Shown here: positions 47,214 to 57,638 of the stretch, piece by piece
How the letters are laid out: each line of letters begins with the position of its first letter
Position numbering within the stretch: the stretch's first letter is position 1
Assembly (NCBI RefSeq): GCF_001039355.2
Contig: NW_019773548.1
Coordinates: 520,618-584,617, forward strand
DNA length: 64,000 nt
Direction: 5' to 3'
Source of the DNA: Lingula anatina
Taxonomy: Eukaryota > Brachiopoda > Lingulata > Lingulida > Lingulidae
Translations under genes and position numbers: made by a program
Notes under the pieces: model-generated
What the model saw: only the letters and a program-made list of their open reading frames with translations
Told to the model about the DNA's origin: nothing
Database searches by the model: none

Positions 47214-49491
47214 ATGCCGTACATTCAGAAGATGTGTTTGTCTTCTGTTTCTGTTGTTTTTGTTTCTCTAACAGTTGCTTGTGTTTTCTCGTTTGCTTTG
47301 GCAGACGCGCAGTTTCCAAGGTAAGTAGCACTCGAGCTCTGCTTTGTGTTATTAGGTGCTGATAAATCACGTTCTACACTTCGTGGAAGTAACCAAAATG
47401 TTAGATTTTAAGGTTTGTGTTTACGTGTTCAAGGCGTACATGTGGCTTCGTTTAATCTAGGGTCCATCGTTCAGTCCTAGATTTCATCAACTGATTCTGT
47501 CATTTTCTGTGACATTTTGTGGCGGATTGCTGTCAGTTTTCAGACTTCGCACTGCTGAAATTATTGAAAAAGGCAGCTGCTGAACCAACTGATGGTTTTT
47601 TTTTTAATGTTAGAGTTCAGTTATCTCCGTATGCGTTGTTCACATAAAGTAGGCCTATTTCTGTTATTTACCCAAACATTTCATTATTTAACTATAGATT
47701 GCAAATACCTGTCAATCACCATCCAGTTGTCATTTAGTAATTTAGTGTAATAGTCCTTGAAATATATAGTTCAGAGTTGTTGTTTTGAAAGTGTGCTGAA
47801 AGCTTGTAAAGAGTAAAATTCACTCTGAAAAGAAAATATTTGCGATTTCTGTTAATGCAGTGTATTGTTCAAAGTACACTTTTTTCTGCAAGACCTGTCC
47901 TTCACTGCTAGGTGAGGATGTGAGCTTCGTGGGTGTATTTTGTAACCATTTTAAACACATTTTCCCTATAATTGCTTACAAAATTGTTATAACGTTCCAT
48001 TGTTCAAACATTATAGAGCCAGTAATGTCCATAAGTTTTGTGTTTTAAAGTCTGCATTGCTAATTAAATTGCAGTTTCTTCAGTTTAAATGATAAGGTAC
48101 TGTAGAAAGTGGCAGTGTAGTGAATACAGAAGTCATGTTATTACTGCTGACAGCTCAGTTCAGAGGACGTCTTGGACTTCTTCCTCTTTGACAGGTGATA
48201 AATGGATAAATCACTTGCCTAGGGTCCATTACAGAGACACGGTCTGCTTGCTAATAGCCCAGGACAAGTTATACTGCAATGAAATTTTCTTGTAAATTTA
48301 TAGATTTTTTTTCTTTTTTTTTTTTGTTCTTATCATACTTATTTGCTTCTTGGGTGTTTGATAATAATTTATTTTCACATCTTGCTTTTTAAGCATTTCT
48401 TCCAGTTTTAAAAATTCCCCTCTACTATATTTATGTTGCTAAAAATACTAATGGATATTTGACAAGTTAATTCTTTTTTTTCACATCAATTACATTTTTG
48501 GAAAATTATATCTTAATTTTTTCTGCTATGGTTGTTATGAATGTGCCATGAGGCCCCAGACTTTTTCTCAAATTCAATAACAATTGCACTCACTCATGAG
48601 TGAATGGAGTATTAGAACCATGTGCCATCTCAAAATTTAATTAACCTTTTGACACAAGCGGTTGATTTTCCAATTTTTTCAACCTGTCTAGCACAAGGCT
48701 CATTGTTAATGTGAATCACCTAACTTCATTGATGTCAAAATTCAGTTACGTTTGCAACAAAATTTACCTGTTGAATGGCTTTGATAGTACTGTAAATGAT
48801 TTTAAGTTATTTCACTGTTGTTATCTTCCCTAACAAAGGAGATTATATGATTTTACTGGTGTTGGGTCCAATGGTTTGCTTGTCTGTCTGGTAGTGAATA
48901 TGATATCCCAAAATGCTCTTTACAAATTTGGATGAAATTTTCAGAAAAAAATTGCACTTCAGAAGGCAAAATAATAATAATAATAATAATAATTGCAATT
49001 TTCATGTGATATCTGTTGTTTTTGTGTTAATCATTGGCTGAGATTTGTGATCTAGGGCTGTTCACTATTTATGATTTGGTCCAGGCAGCAACAATAGAGC
49101 TATGAGAAACACTGTTATACAGTTATGTAAGATTCTTAACTCCAACAGTTATTATACCAGAACATTTTAAGATAGAATAATTGCATTATTCCATTCTTTT
49201 TATACAGATATTGAATAGGCATCAAGGAATACTGAGTACTTTAAAATGGCATTCATATTGCAGGGGTTGAGCAGGTTAAGGGAAAAAAGCAGACTGAAGC
49301 AAATTGGAGGTTTGAGCTCATAACTTGCCCTTTTTTTTCAGTGGACCCCATGTGTGTCGTTCTCAGACCCCTGAATCTCCATGTTGCCCAGGGTGGTCCC
49401 AGATCTACTCCAAGGGACCCTGTGTGATGCGTAAGATATGATAATTGAACACTTTGCAGCATGAGATAAAAAAGAAAACATGACATGAAAA

Positions 49492-49551
<60 letters not shown>

Positions 49552-52500
49552 NNNNNNNNNNNNNNNNNNNNNNNNNNNNNNNNNNNNNNNNNNNNNNNNN
49601 NNNNNNNNNNNNNNNNNNNNNNNNNNNNNNNNNNNNNNNNNNNNNNNNNNNNNNNNNNNNNNNNNNNNNNNNNNNNNNNNNNNNNNNNNNNNNNNNNNNN
49701 NNNNNNNNNNNNNNNNNNNNNNNNNNNNNNNNNNNNNNNNNNNNNNNNNNNNNNNNNNNNNNNNNNNNNNNNNNNNNNNNNNNNNNNNNNNNNNNNNNNN
49801 NNNNNNNNNNNNNNNNNNNNNNNNNNNNNNNNNNNNNNNNNNNNNNNNNNNNNNNNNNNNNNNNNNNNNNNNNNNNNNNGGGGCAGTGCTGCAGCAGCCA
49901 TTTTGGCCACAGGCTCCTGGGATATCATCAGTACAGTCTGTGCCCTGTGTGTCTACAGTAAGCTGTAACCTGCCTTGGCCCTGGCAGGTTTTCTCTAATG
50001 GTGGTCAGAAAACACAAACCCCAGGTAAACCACAAAGACCTGACACCTCAAGTCAGCCATGTAAGGGTGGGAACTGTGGCAGCAATGTACCGCAGGGACC
50101 TCTACAACCAAGACAGCCTACACCCCAAGTTGTACGTCAGCCTCGTCCCCAGTCTCGCCAGCCAGTGAGAACGACCACAACAACACCAGCTCCGCCACAG
50201 TTCCAAAGTCGTCCCCAGGCACCAAATGTGGTGTGTCCTCGAGGATGGGTGATGAGAGGAGGTCGTTGTGAGCAGCGTCGCCATGGGAGACCAGAAAGGC
50301 CGACCAGTAGGGAGTGCAGTCCACAGTGCGCCAATGGAGGTTCCTGTGTAGACGGCAGATGTGTGTGTCGACCTGGGGTGACTGGAAAGACTTGTAAAAC
50401 AGGTGCAGTGTTGATTAGTAGTCTTAACTTTGATTGAATGGTCTGGAAATCTATACTTCACAACTGAATTAGCTTTTCTTAAACTTGTGGCTACTGCCAG
50501 TACCAGTGTCATAACATGATTTGTTTTATTGCATTCAGATATCAGTGAGTGTGAGGAGAGGCGTGGGTATTGCCAGTACCAGTGTCATAACATGATTTGT
50601 TTTATTTAGATATCAATGAGTGTGAGGAGAGGCGTGGGTATTGTCAGTACCAGTGTCGTAACACATTTGGCAGCTTCATGTGCACGTGCCCCTCTGGTTA
50701 CACTCTCAATGCTGACAGGAGATCCTGCAAACGTGAGTGAAAAAGATTATTCTGAAAATATTTCATAGTGCATAAATTTCATCCATTTTGCTTTGACAAG
50801 TTTTATACTTACCAATTATTTTATTTTGTTATTTACTTCCTCATTTTTGAAGAATTAAAGCAAGTCTTGTAGTCATAACAGAAATTGTAAGTTACATTTC
50901 ATTACCTGTTTTAGTACCACCTCAATGTTTTGAACTTCAAAGCTTGGGTTATTCTTGCTGACAACTGTATAATTTGATATGAGAAATGTGTTTTGTAATT
51001 CATGATATTTGTCAATTGTTTTGCCTAGCTATTGGTTGCATGCCAGACTGTATGAATGGTGGAACTTGCAGACAGGGACGCTGTTACTGTAGACCAGGAT
51101 TTAGAGGAGACAGCTGTCAAGATGGTAAGGCACATCTCAACACAATGGCTTCCCTAACACAATCCGGTCATGCATCAACATATTTTGTTGGTTTGTTAAT
51201 TAGTGGCCTAACTCAAAAAATTACTCAACGATTGTTGTAGAAATATTATGATATGTTAAAAATGGACTTTCTTAGAATCAGTTTGATTTTAGAGGTGATC
51301 CATAATAAATAATGTTAAGAAATGAGCTTCCCTTGATAGAGGTCTGAACCCTCCAAGTGCTTTACTTGTATATAAATATATTATAAATGAAATGTGCTGA
51401 GTAATTTTCTGTTTTTCCTGTCACGGTATAGACATTGATGAATGTAAGGACCATGGTGACAACCTGTGTGAGAGTATCTGCAGGAACACATATGGAAGTT
51501 ACGTGTGTTTGTGTCCTCCAGGAGCCAGACTCAACTCTGACAAAAGGACATGCTCCAGTAAGTGGAACAACAATCACATCCCAACACAATGGCTCCTCTA
51601 CCACAAGCTGATCACATCCCAACACAGCGGCTTCTCTACCACAATCTGATCACATTCCAACACAATGCTTCCTCTACCACAACAATATGATCACAAAGCA
51701 TGCAGGTCATGAATAGTGGGAAGGGGTGCTTGTATTTTGTTTATACTTTCTTTTTAAATTGCACAATCCATTTAAATACATGTGGGTGTAAGGTCCTAAT
51801 TTTTTAAGAAAAAATGTTCTCGTTCACTTTAGCGATCCAGCCCAACACTGTTAAAAATTTCAATTTTTCAGTCTGTTTTTGAGTTCTGAATGATTTATGA
51901 AGTTACTAATGCAATTCACCAGTCTATTCTACTTGTATGAGTATCTTTCAAAAATGAGAAACATGGAACTGAAATATCTGTACTTTCGATGTATTTTAGT
52001 TGCTTCATAGATGAATTACCACTATATATTTTGTCATTTCAGACTCGGCTTGTAGCCCTCGTTGTCAGAACAATGGCGTCTGTGTCAATCATCGCTGTCT
52101 CTGTAAACCTGGTTACCATGGCAGAACGTGCCAATTAGGTGCGTCTCCGGGGTGTTCTTAAAAAAAAGATCAGATCATAATGAAATTAATCTTAAATTTT
52201 CGACCGTAATTTAAGTTTTTATTCTGAGCTGAAATAAGTCAGTATATTAATACGTAATCTTGCTTGAAGTCATTTTAACATCTTTTGAACTATTGACATT
52301 TAGATTGATATTTTACATTCATCATTGTAATTTCAGATGTGAATGAATGTGATCACTTCCGGCCCTGCAGTCACAATTGTACCAACATTGTAGGGAGTTT
52401 TAAGTGCTACTGCCCTGGAAATCTTGTACTCGATTACGATCATCGCACGTGCGTACGACCAGAGACGGCCATTCCCGGGTCTGCCGTACTTCGTTCACAG

Positions 52501-53313
52501 CCCACCGGTGTCGCCTCTTGGCGGGATGATGATAAAGATAAAGATAGGGTTGACTCCGACGTTGTAGATTCCTCAGTCGACAATCCAAAAGAGAGCAAAG
52601 TCTTGACAACACCAGTATCTCCATTGTTCCCATATCTTGACGATGTTGATTCTAAACCTAACGCTTTTGTGAATAAAGACGGCAAACTTATTGATGTCAT
52701 AAACCACAGAGGCATGAAGTTTATGAAAGTGCACATGGATGATAAATCAAACCCGCAGGAGAAATTCACTGAGCTCAAGAGTGATTTTACATCTGGCATA
52801 TCACTGCCAACCAAGCAGCAAGCTCCTCAGGCTCTCGTTCCTCCTCTGAATGTGGGTCTTCCAACCAATCAGGGACAGGGATTTGATACTGTGCGGCGAG
52901 GTTATGATGACAGGGGACCAGAGCGTGGAGACATCAGCCCTGAAGAACACTATGGTTTCCAAGACTTCTGGAGGCAAACTCAGCCTACCAACCTAAAAAC
53001 TGGCGATTCAGAACAGTCACAAAATGGCCAACAAAATCATAATGGTGGCCCACCTCCCAGTAACTTGCCCACTATAGTTAAATCTCAAGGAAACATGTTC
53101 AAACCACCATTTTCGAAATCGACTCACATAGATGAACACGATGGCTCCGTGATGACCAAAGAAGACATGGGTGACGAGACAGTTATAAAGCGTGTCATTC
53201 CCGGCCAGGCTGTTATCACCTATAAGATAATACGTGAAGGAGATGTGGAGGTGGAGTATGTTGATAAGGACAGAGGTCCTGGTAATGTGCTGCCTCCTGG
53301 TGGTGATATATAG
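47214..53313 (+). CDS. Secreted EGF / calcium-binding EGF matrix protein (interrupted by assembly gap)
   Basis: Exons seen: 47214-47320, 49342-49430, an exon from within the gap to 50402, then 50610-50732, 51029-51124, 51432-51557, 52043-52138 and 52337-53313. Exon 1 encodes a signal peptide (VVFVSLTVACVFSFALADA). Exon 2 resembles the fibrillin N-terminal motif (GPHVCRS..CCPGW). After the gap comes a Pro/Gln/Arg-rich linker, then EGF modules alternating between plain type (CANGGSCVDGRCVC; CMNGGTCRQGRCYC; CQNNGVCVNHRCLC) and calcium-binding type starting D-I/V-N/D-E-C. Nearly every module is one exon bounded in phase 1, the classic shuffling pattern. The last exon adds about 280 residues after the final cbEGF, acidic and without cysteines, ending GNVLPPGGDI. 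Probably an extracellular-matrix or TGF-beta/fibrillin-type protein; its exact family is uncertain. At least one EGF exon is probably hidden in the gap. Confidence 0.82.
49493..49879 (+). repeat. (TG)n/(GA)n microsatellite and assembly gap
   Basis: A TG run (about 49493-49528) passes into a GA run (to 49551) and then 328 N (49552-49879). Open frames that cross the N run are meaningless. The gap lies between coding exons of the EGF gene. Confidence 0.9.
50495..50650 (+). repeat. Partial tandem copies of a cbEGF exon
   Basis: The phrase TGCCAGTACCAGTGTCATAA occurs at 50495 and 50571, with the functional version at 50642. The middle copy also has an acceptor and exon start (50539: ATATCAGTGAGTGTGAGGAG). 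It reads DISECEERRGYCQYQC before running into a stop within about 25 codons. The functional exon begins at 50610. Confidence 0.85.
51130..51172 (+). repeat. Short repeat with CACATCTCAACACAATGGCT core
   Basis: Two degenerate units directly after the donor at 51124. They are related to the larger array at 51571. Confidence 0.6.
51571..51697 (+). repeat. Minisatellite, ~39-bp unit with ATCACATCCCAACACAATGG
   Basis: Three full units and a partial one, starting 13 bp after the donor at 51557. Each unit also carries a second CTCTACCACAA motif. Confidence 0.85.
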
Positions 53314-54636
53314 CGCATAGAATATATATAGATCTCATGATCGTCAGATATCGTAGACAAAACACCATTTCATAGTTGCCCAAAATAATTTATCAGAAGA
53401 TGTTATTTTATTGTTTAAAAGCGGCACGTACAAACCAGATTGTAAGAATAATTTTTACTTAAAAGCTCCATGTGGTGAAACGTGCCCCTTTTGGTCTTTT
53501 TGATAAATTGTTATAATATGCTCAGTTAGTTGCGCATTAGAGATGAAAGTAGCTATTAAAATGGGATGAAGTAATTCCTGACAATGGTTTTGTCTGCATG
53601 CCTGACATAATTTCATTAATACCAGCTTCACATGTTCCATTTTCAACACGTTTTTCTGGGTTGCATTTTGGACTAAACTTCGGGACGGGATGAAATGTTT
53701 CCGTATCTTTAAGTCTACATACATGATCTCGAATTTAGATGGTGCGTCTTTTTAATATACATATATACTGAATAGATATTTTAATCGGTTGTAAAAATAC
53801 AGGTTAAGAGAAAACTAGTTTTATAAGTAGGTGTATTGTTTGTCCAGTAGTACGTATTATACATTGCATGTATAGTCCTATACACACGTATGTCTTTGGG
53901 CATTGCGTCACTTATTAATATAGATTGTGTAAAAGTATAAAATAATAATTTTAGAATAAAGTCCGTTTTTCGTTATCTCCGGCAGTTTTGGGTTTTGTTT
54001 TCTCAGCGTATCAATATTTGTGCAAATCGTGAAGGAAACAATTGCAAAAAACCTAAAAATATAATTATTATGATCACATGAGCCTGGATAGGTTTTATCA
54101 CTGTGAAAAACATAAAGATGTAGGTGATGTTTTGCATAATTGTCCAGTGTTTAGTAATTTCTATTTCATCCAAACTGATGCATCAAAACGCGTTTATTGT
54201 CTGGCAACTTTTGTCCGTGCGCACTTTTCATTTTCGTTTTTTATTATCTCAATCCTGCATTTTTTATCTTAAAGTATTGAGCACGCTTCCGTCACGAATT
54301 CCATTACATTAGTTTAACCACGCAAATCTCACGTTCTTTAATGAGTCGTTGAAAAATAGAATTTTATATGTAGTTAAATTAATTTTTGTTGTAAATAATA
54401 TTCTAATGAATTATTTTTCTGATTCACAATAGCTATCTACCAGATAAACAAAGTGCGAGGAATTGATAAAGAAACGTATAAGTTAACTATATATCACTTT
54501 TAAAATAATTGACAAATCCCCCTTCTGTAGGTCTGACACAAAATGGTAAAAGTGCAACAAATATGCATCGTTAACTGTACATTGACGACCGTATTAAGCG
54601 ACCTAGCAATTCAACACATTCCACACTGAATTTTCT
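53314..54636. other. Converging 3' regions of the EGF and ASB-type genes
   Basis: No coding sequence is supported. A polyadenylation signal for the plus-strand EGF gene lies at 53955-53960. The remainder is AT-rich and holds the 3' region of the minus-strand ankyrin gene. Confidence 0.5.
53955..53960 (+). terminator. Candidate polyadenylation signal (EGF gene)
   Basis: AATAAA about 640 bp after the stop codon, followed by a T-rich stretch (GTCCGTTTTTCG). Confidence 0.5.
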
Positions 54637-56293
54637 TTAAGGAGCCGGTATTCTTAAATGTAGTTCCCTTGCTTTAGTTTTTGGGTGGTTTGGTCGATAA
54701 CACTCACACCTCCTGCAGTATGCACACCAAGGAGAGAAAATATATCTTTTAAATGCTGTCGGCAATGGCAGCATAGCAACATTGGTGGCGCTAATATTCC
54801 TGAGGCCTATACTCCACCGTATCTTCATTCTACATATTTTGAGCAACGTTGGGGGTTCGCGTGTGTACTGAATTAAAGAGTCTCGAAGATGGACGAGGCG
54901 TCGGTTGTTCAAAAGTTTGGCCAAGTTTCCATTTTTGTCTACGACTTTCATATAAAGAGTTTCTTTAAGTAGAAGACTGATTCCCAGCCTGGCGCCGTCA
55001 GTTGCGTTTACCACGTCATCAAGGATACAGAAGATGGCGGTCCGTCCTTTTTTGTCTCGTATATCTGGGTTGGCGCCGTACAGTAATAGCACCCTTACTG
55101 CCTGTGAATTTCCAATTTCTGCCGCCACGTGCAATGGGGTTAACTGGTCATCATTTGTCGCGTTTGGATCGGCGCCCAGCTCCAGGGCGAGGCGGATCAG
55201 ATGATCCCGGCCTCTGTAGACAAGATAATGCAGAGGGGCGTGGCCATGGTTATCCTGCGCACTGGGATCTGCTCCAAGACTCATCAGGAGTTCTGCCACC
55301 TTCAGACAGGGGAGTTTGGCGGCAGTGATTAAGGGGGTGCGACCTTCAGCGTCCCTGGCCTCGATGTCAGCTCCATATCGGATGAGCCATTCCGCCGCCA
55401 GGGGCAAGGTGTTTTGAGCCGTGCAGTGGAGAAAGCTCTGTCCATGTCTGTTCAGAATAGGCCTAGATACTTTAGCTTGTACGTCAGCCCCGTATTGCAC
55501 CAGGAGCCTCAGGCAGTTGATGCTCAGCATGTGTTGCTCTCGGAGATATGTTTGGAACTGGTCGTCGCTGGACTTTGGGTCCACTTCCTCATCGCACGGA
55601 ACGCGCGGCCAGTAGATGATGACTATCTCTAGGGGTGTTCGTCCAGCCCAGTCCACTGTGTCCACCTTCATCAATTACAAAAACAATTCATTTCAATTAA
55701 CTGCTCTTAACATTACCTTTTATTTTTTTTACATTTATAAAATGATGGAAATGATAGAACAGCCCCAAACGACAGGTAGGGTAACTGAGCATACCTTGCC
55801 TATAAAGGTTTAAAGAAAATATACGGCTGCATCCTACCTTTGCTCCATGCTCTAGAAGCATTTTCATGGCGTCAGGCCGGCGGTAAATACAGGCCACGTG
55901 CAGTGGCAGGGTCTGCATGACTGGCAGCAAGGAGTCCTCTGTATCATCGGGCAAGAAACTGGTCAGTTTGTTGGGATCATAATCCTCGTCTTGTAGCAAT
56001 TCTCTAAGGAGACCAAGGTCGTTTCTTATTATGGCATCGTATACTTTTACTCTCATGGGTAAATGTTTACCTCTTGAACGCTGATAATTGGCCATAAAAG
56101 GCTCGTAGGAATAAAACACTGTTCCTGTCACCCGCGCCCTTCTTCTGGATAGTAGCGATCGCCACCATGAAGAAATTTGAGAACCAAAGCTGCTGTTGTT
56201 TTCTTGTCGCTGCAATCTTGTCGCAGGAAGATATGGAGGGAACTGCGGTCCTACCTGTTGGTTTCCATTGTTTGTGTGGCGTATAAGAAACAT
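54637..56293 (-). CDS. Ankyrin-repeat and SOCS-box (ASB-type) protein
   Basis: Two exons on the minus strand, 56293-55838 and 55665-54637, joined in phase 0 to give 494 residues. Ankyrin repeats start at about residue 130 (LPLHVACIYRRPDAMKMLLEHGA). They continue through about residues 225-360 with clear consensus units (GRTPLITAAKLPCLKVAELL, LTPLHVAAEIGNSQAVRVLL, GADPNATNDDQ). A SOCS box lies at about 420-464 (REPPTLLKICRMKIRW..LPLPTAFKRYI). Proteins of this type are substrate receptors of cullin-5/Elongin B-C ubiquitin ligases: the ankyrins bind the target and the SOCS box binds Elongin C and Cul5. After the SOCS box there is an unusual tail of about 30 residues with four cysteines (WCAYCRRCECY). 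Which vertebrate ASB it corresponds to was not decided, and the substrate is unknown. Confidence 0.88.
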
Positions 56294-57638
56294 GTTAAGT
56301 TAAGAATGAAGCCCTGTCTATTTTCTATTCACCACTGTATCAAACCGTCGCCCAGCACCATGGTAACGTTATGACGTCATAATGTCGGCATGACGCAAAA
56401 ATAAACGTCACGATATCATTTATAACGTAGTCATTGTAAAAAATTACGTAACGTTTTATTGTAAGCATTTTGGAGGAGGCTTTAGAACAAATAGATAAGT
56501 ACCTCATCTAGGAATAATAAATGTATCAATTACGTCGGTGCAATGTTTTCAAAATGTACCGTTCTCTTCCCTGTGATGCAACTGCCGGTGTGATAGGAAC
56601 GGTAGTCCGCTACGAACCGTAGACCGGCCCCCATTACTTTGAACAGGGGGCATTCTTCCCAATACTCCGACTAAGTCTAGCCTGCACTAATCATATGGGA
56701 CCACGAACTATCATTCCTAGAACTACAATTTCTGTCACGCCTCGTGACCACGGTTAGTGGGGAACGGAAGGATCGTAAATGTAGCGGTCATCACACTAAC
56801 TTACTCAAGTTCTCACTAATCTGAAGAAGTGAAAATCCAATAATTACAACCAAATTCCGAGCTCTCACATGCCGCAACATGAGAATATCATGCCATGTGT
56901 ACCTCGGCGAGAGAGCCTTTAAAAAGTGAAAGTGAAACTAGTGACATCCATGCGAAAACGATGCAGCAAACTGCGAACAAACACAAAAAAAGATCAAAAG
57001 GAGCGTTTATTGATCTAGTGCAATAAAAAAAGTTACAATGAGCAACATAATGCGACTAATACTTTGAGAGCACACTTACACCAAGCAGAAGCGTAGTTTA
57101 TCGTTCGCTTTGGCGGTATACTACCGGTTCCTCTCTGACGTTTCCAACAGAATTCCTTCCACAAGACCCACAGGCAATGGACGCCAGTCTTTAGGTCTTG
57201 AAGTGTAACAAGAGATTGCTAGGGAAATGAAAAATAAACAATGTACCAGTGATGCAGTATCAAAAAGTTTACTTCACTTAAAATTTGAATTGTGTTAAAA
57301 GATTGTTCTGCTGGTGTGACGGAAATTGGTAACAGACGCCACCCGTCATTAAATTCATACAGTTCAGGGTTAGCGTGACGTAAATGGTTCACAATCTAGG
57401 ACGGGACTTTGGTAAAGAAATCAATGGGAATGGGAATGATGTATTACAAATGGGACTCTATCGTAGATGACACAGGCTAAACTAGGACACCATTATCTTG
57501 TAATTTTTCTTCTTTACTGTTTAATTTTCTCCACCCCGGAATCTAAATTACTGTTATTTGGTTACACGCTGTATCTACAGAACTTCTTTTTGACTAAAAG
57601 CTAGTTTTGGTCCATCAGTCCAGAAACTCGTTTCTCTC
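56294..57638. promoter_or_regulatory. Region between ASB-type gene start and NSMCE3 end
   Basis: No coding sequence is supported. It holds the promoter of the ankyrin gene and the 3' region of NSMCE3. Within it, 56560-56780 is GC-richer, with repeat-like phrases (ACGGTAGTCCGCTACG / AACCGTAGACCGG) that may belong to an unrecognised repeat. Confidence 0.45.
56923..56938 (+). promoter_or_regulatory. Candidate ISRE/IRF-binding site
   Basis: AAAGTGAAAGTGAAAC is a tandem of GAAA half-sites with the spacing of interferon-regulatory-factor elements (GAAANNGAAA). It lies about 630 bp upstream of the ankyrin/SOCS-box start codon. One motif of this length can occur by chance. Confidence 0.35.

Noticed and set aside
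49338-50437. Very long open frames across 49.3-50.4 kb
   Set aside because: They run through 328 N and a TG/GA microsatellite. Only the part after the gap (to 50402) is accepted as an EGF-gene exon.
54078-54312. Overlapping 62-64-codon plus-strand frames
   Set aside because: They lie in the converging 3' regions, with low-complexity Phe/Ser content and no splice or homology support.
55002-55632. Plus-strand open frames opposite the ankyrin gene
   Set aside because: Shadow frames of the well-supported minus-strand ankyrin/SOCS-box exon.
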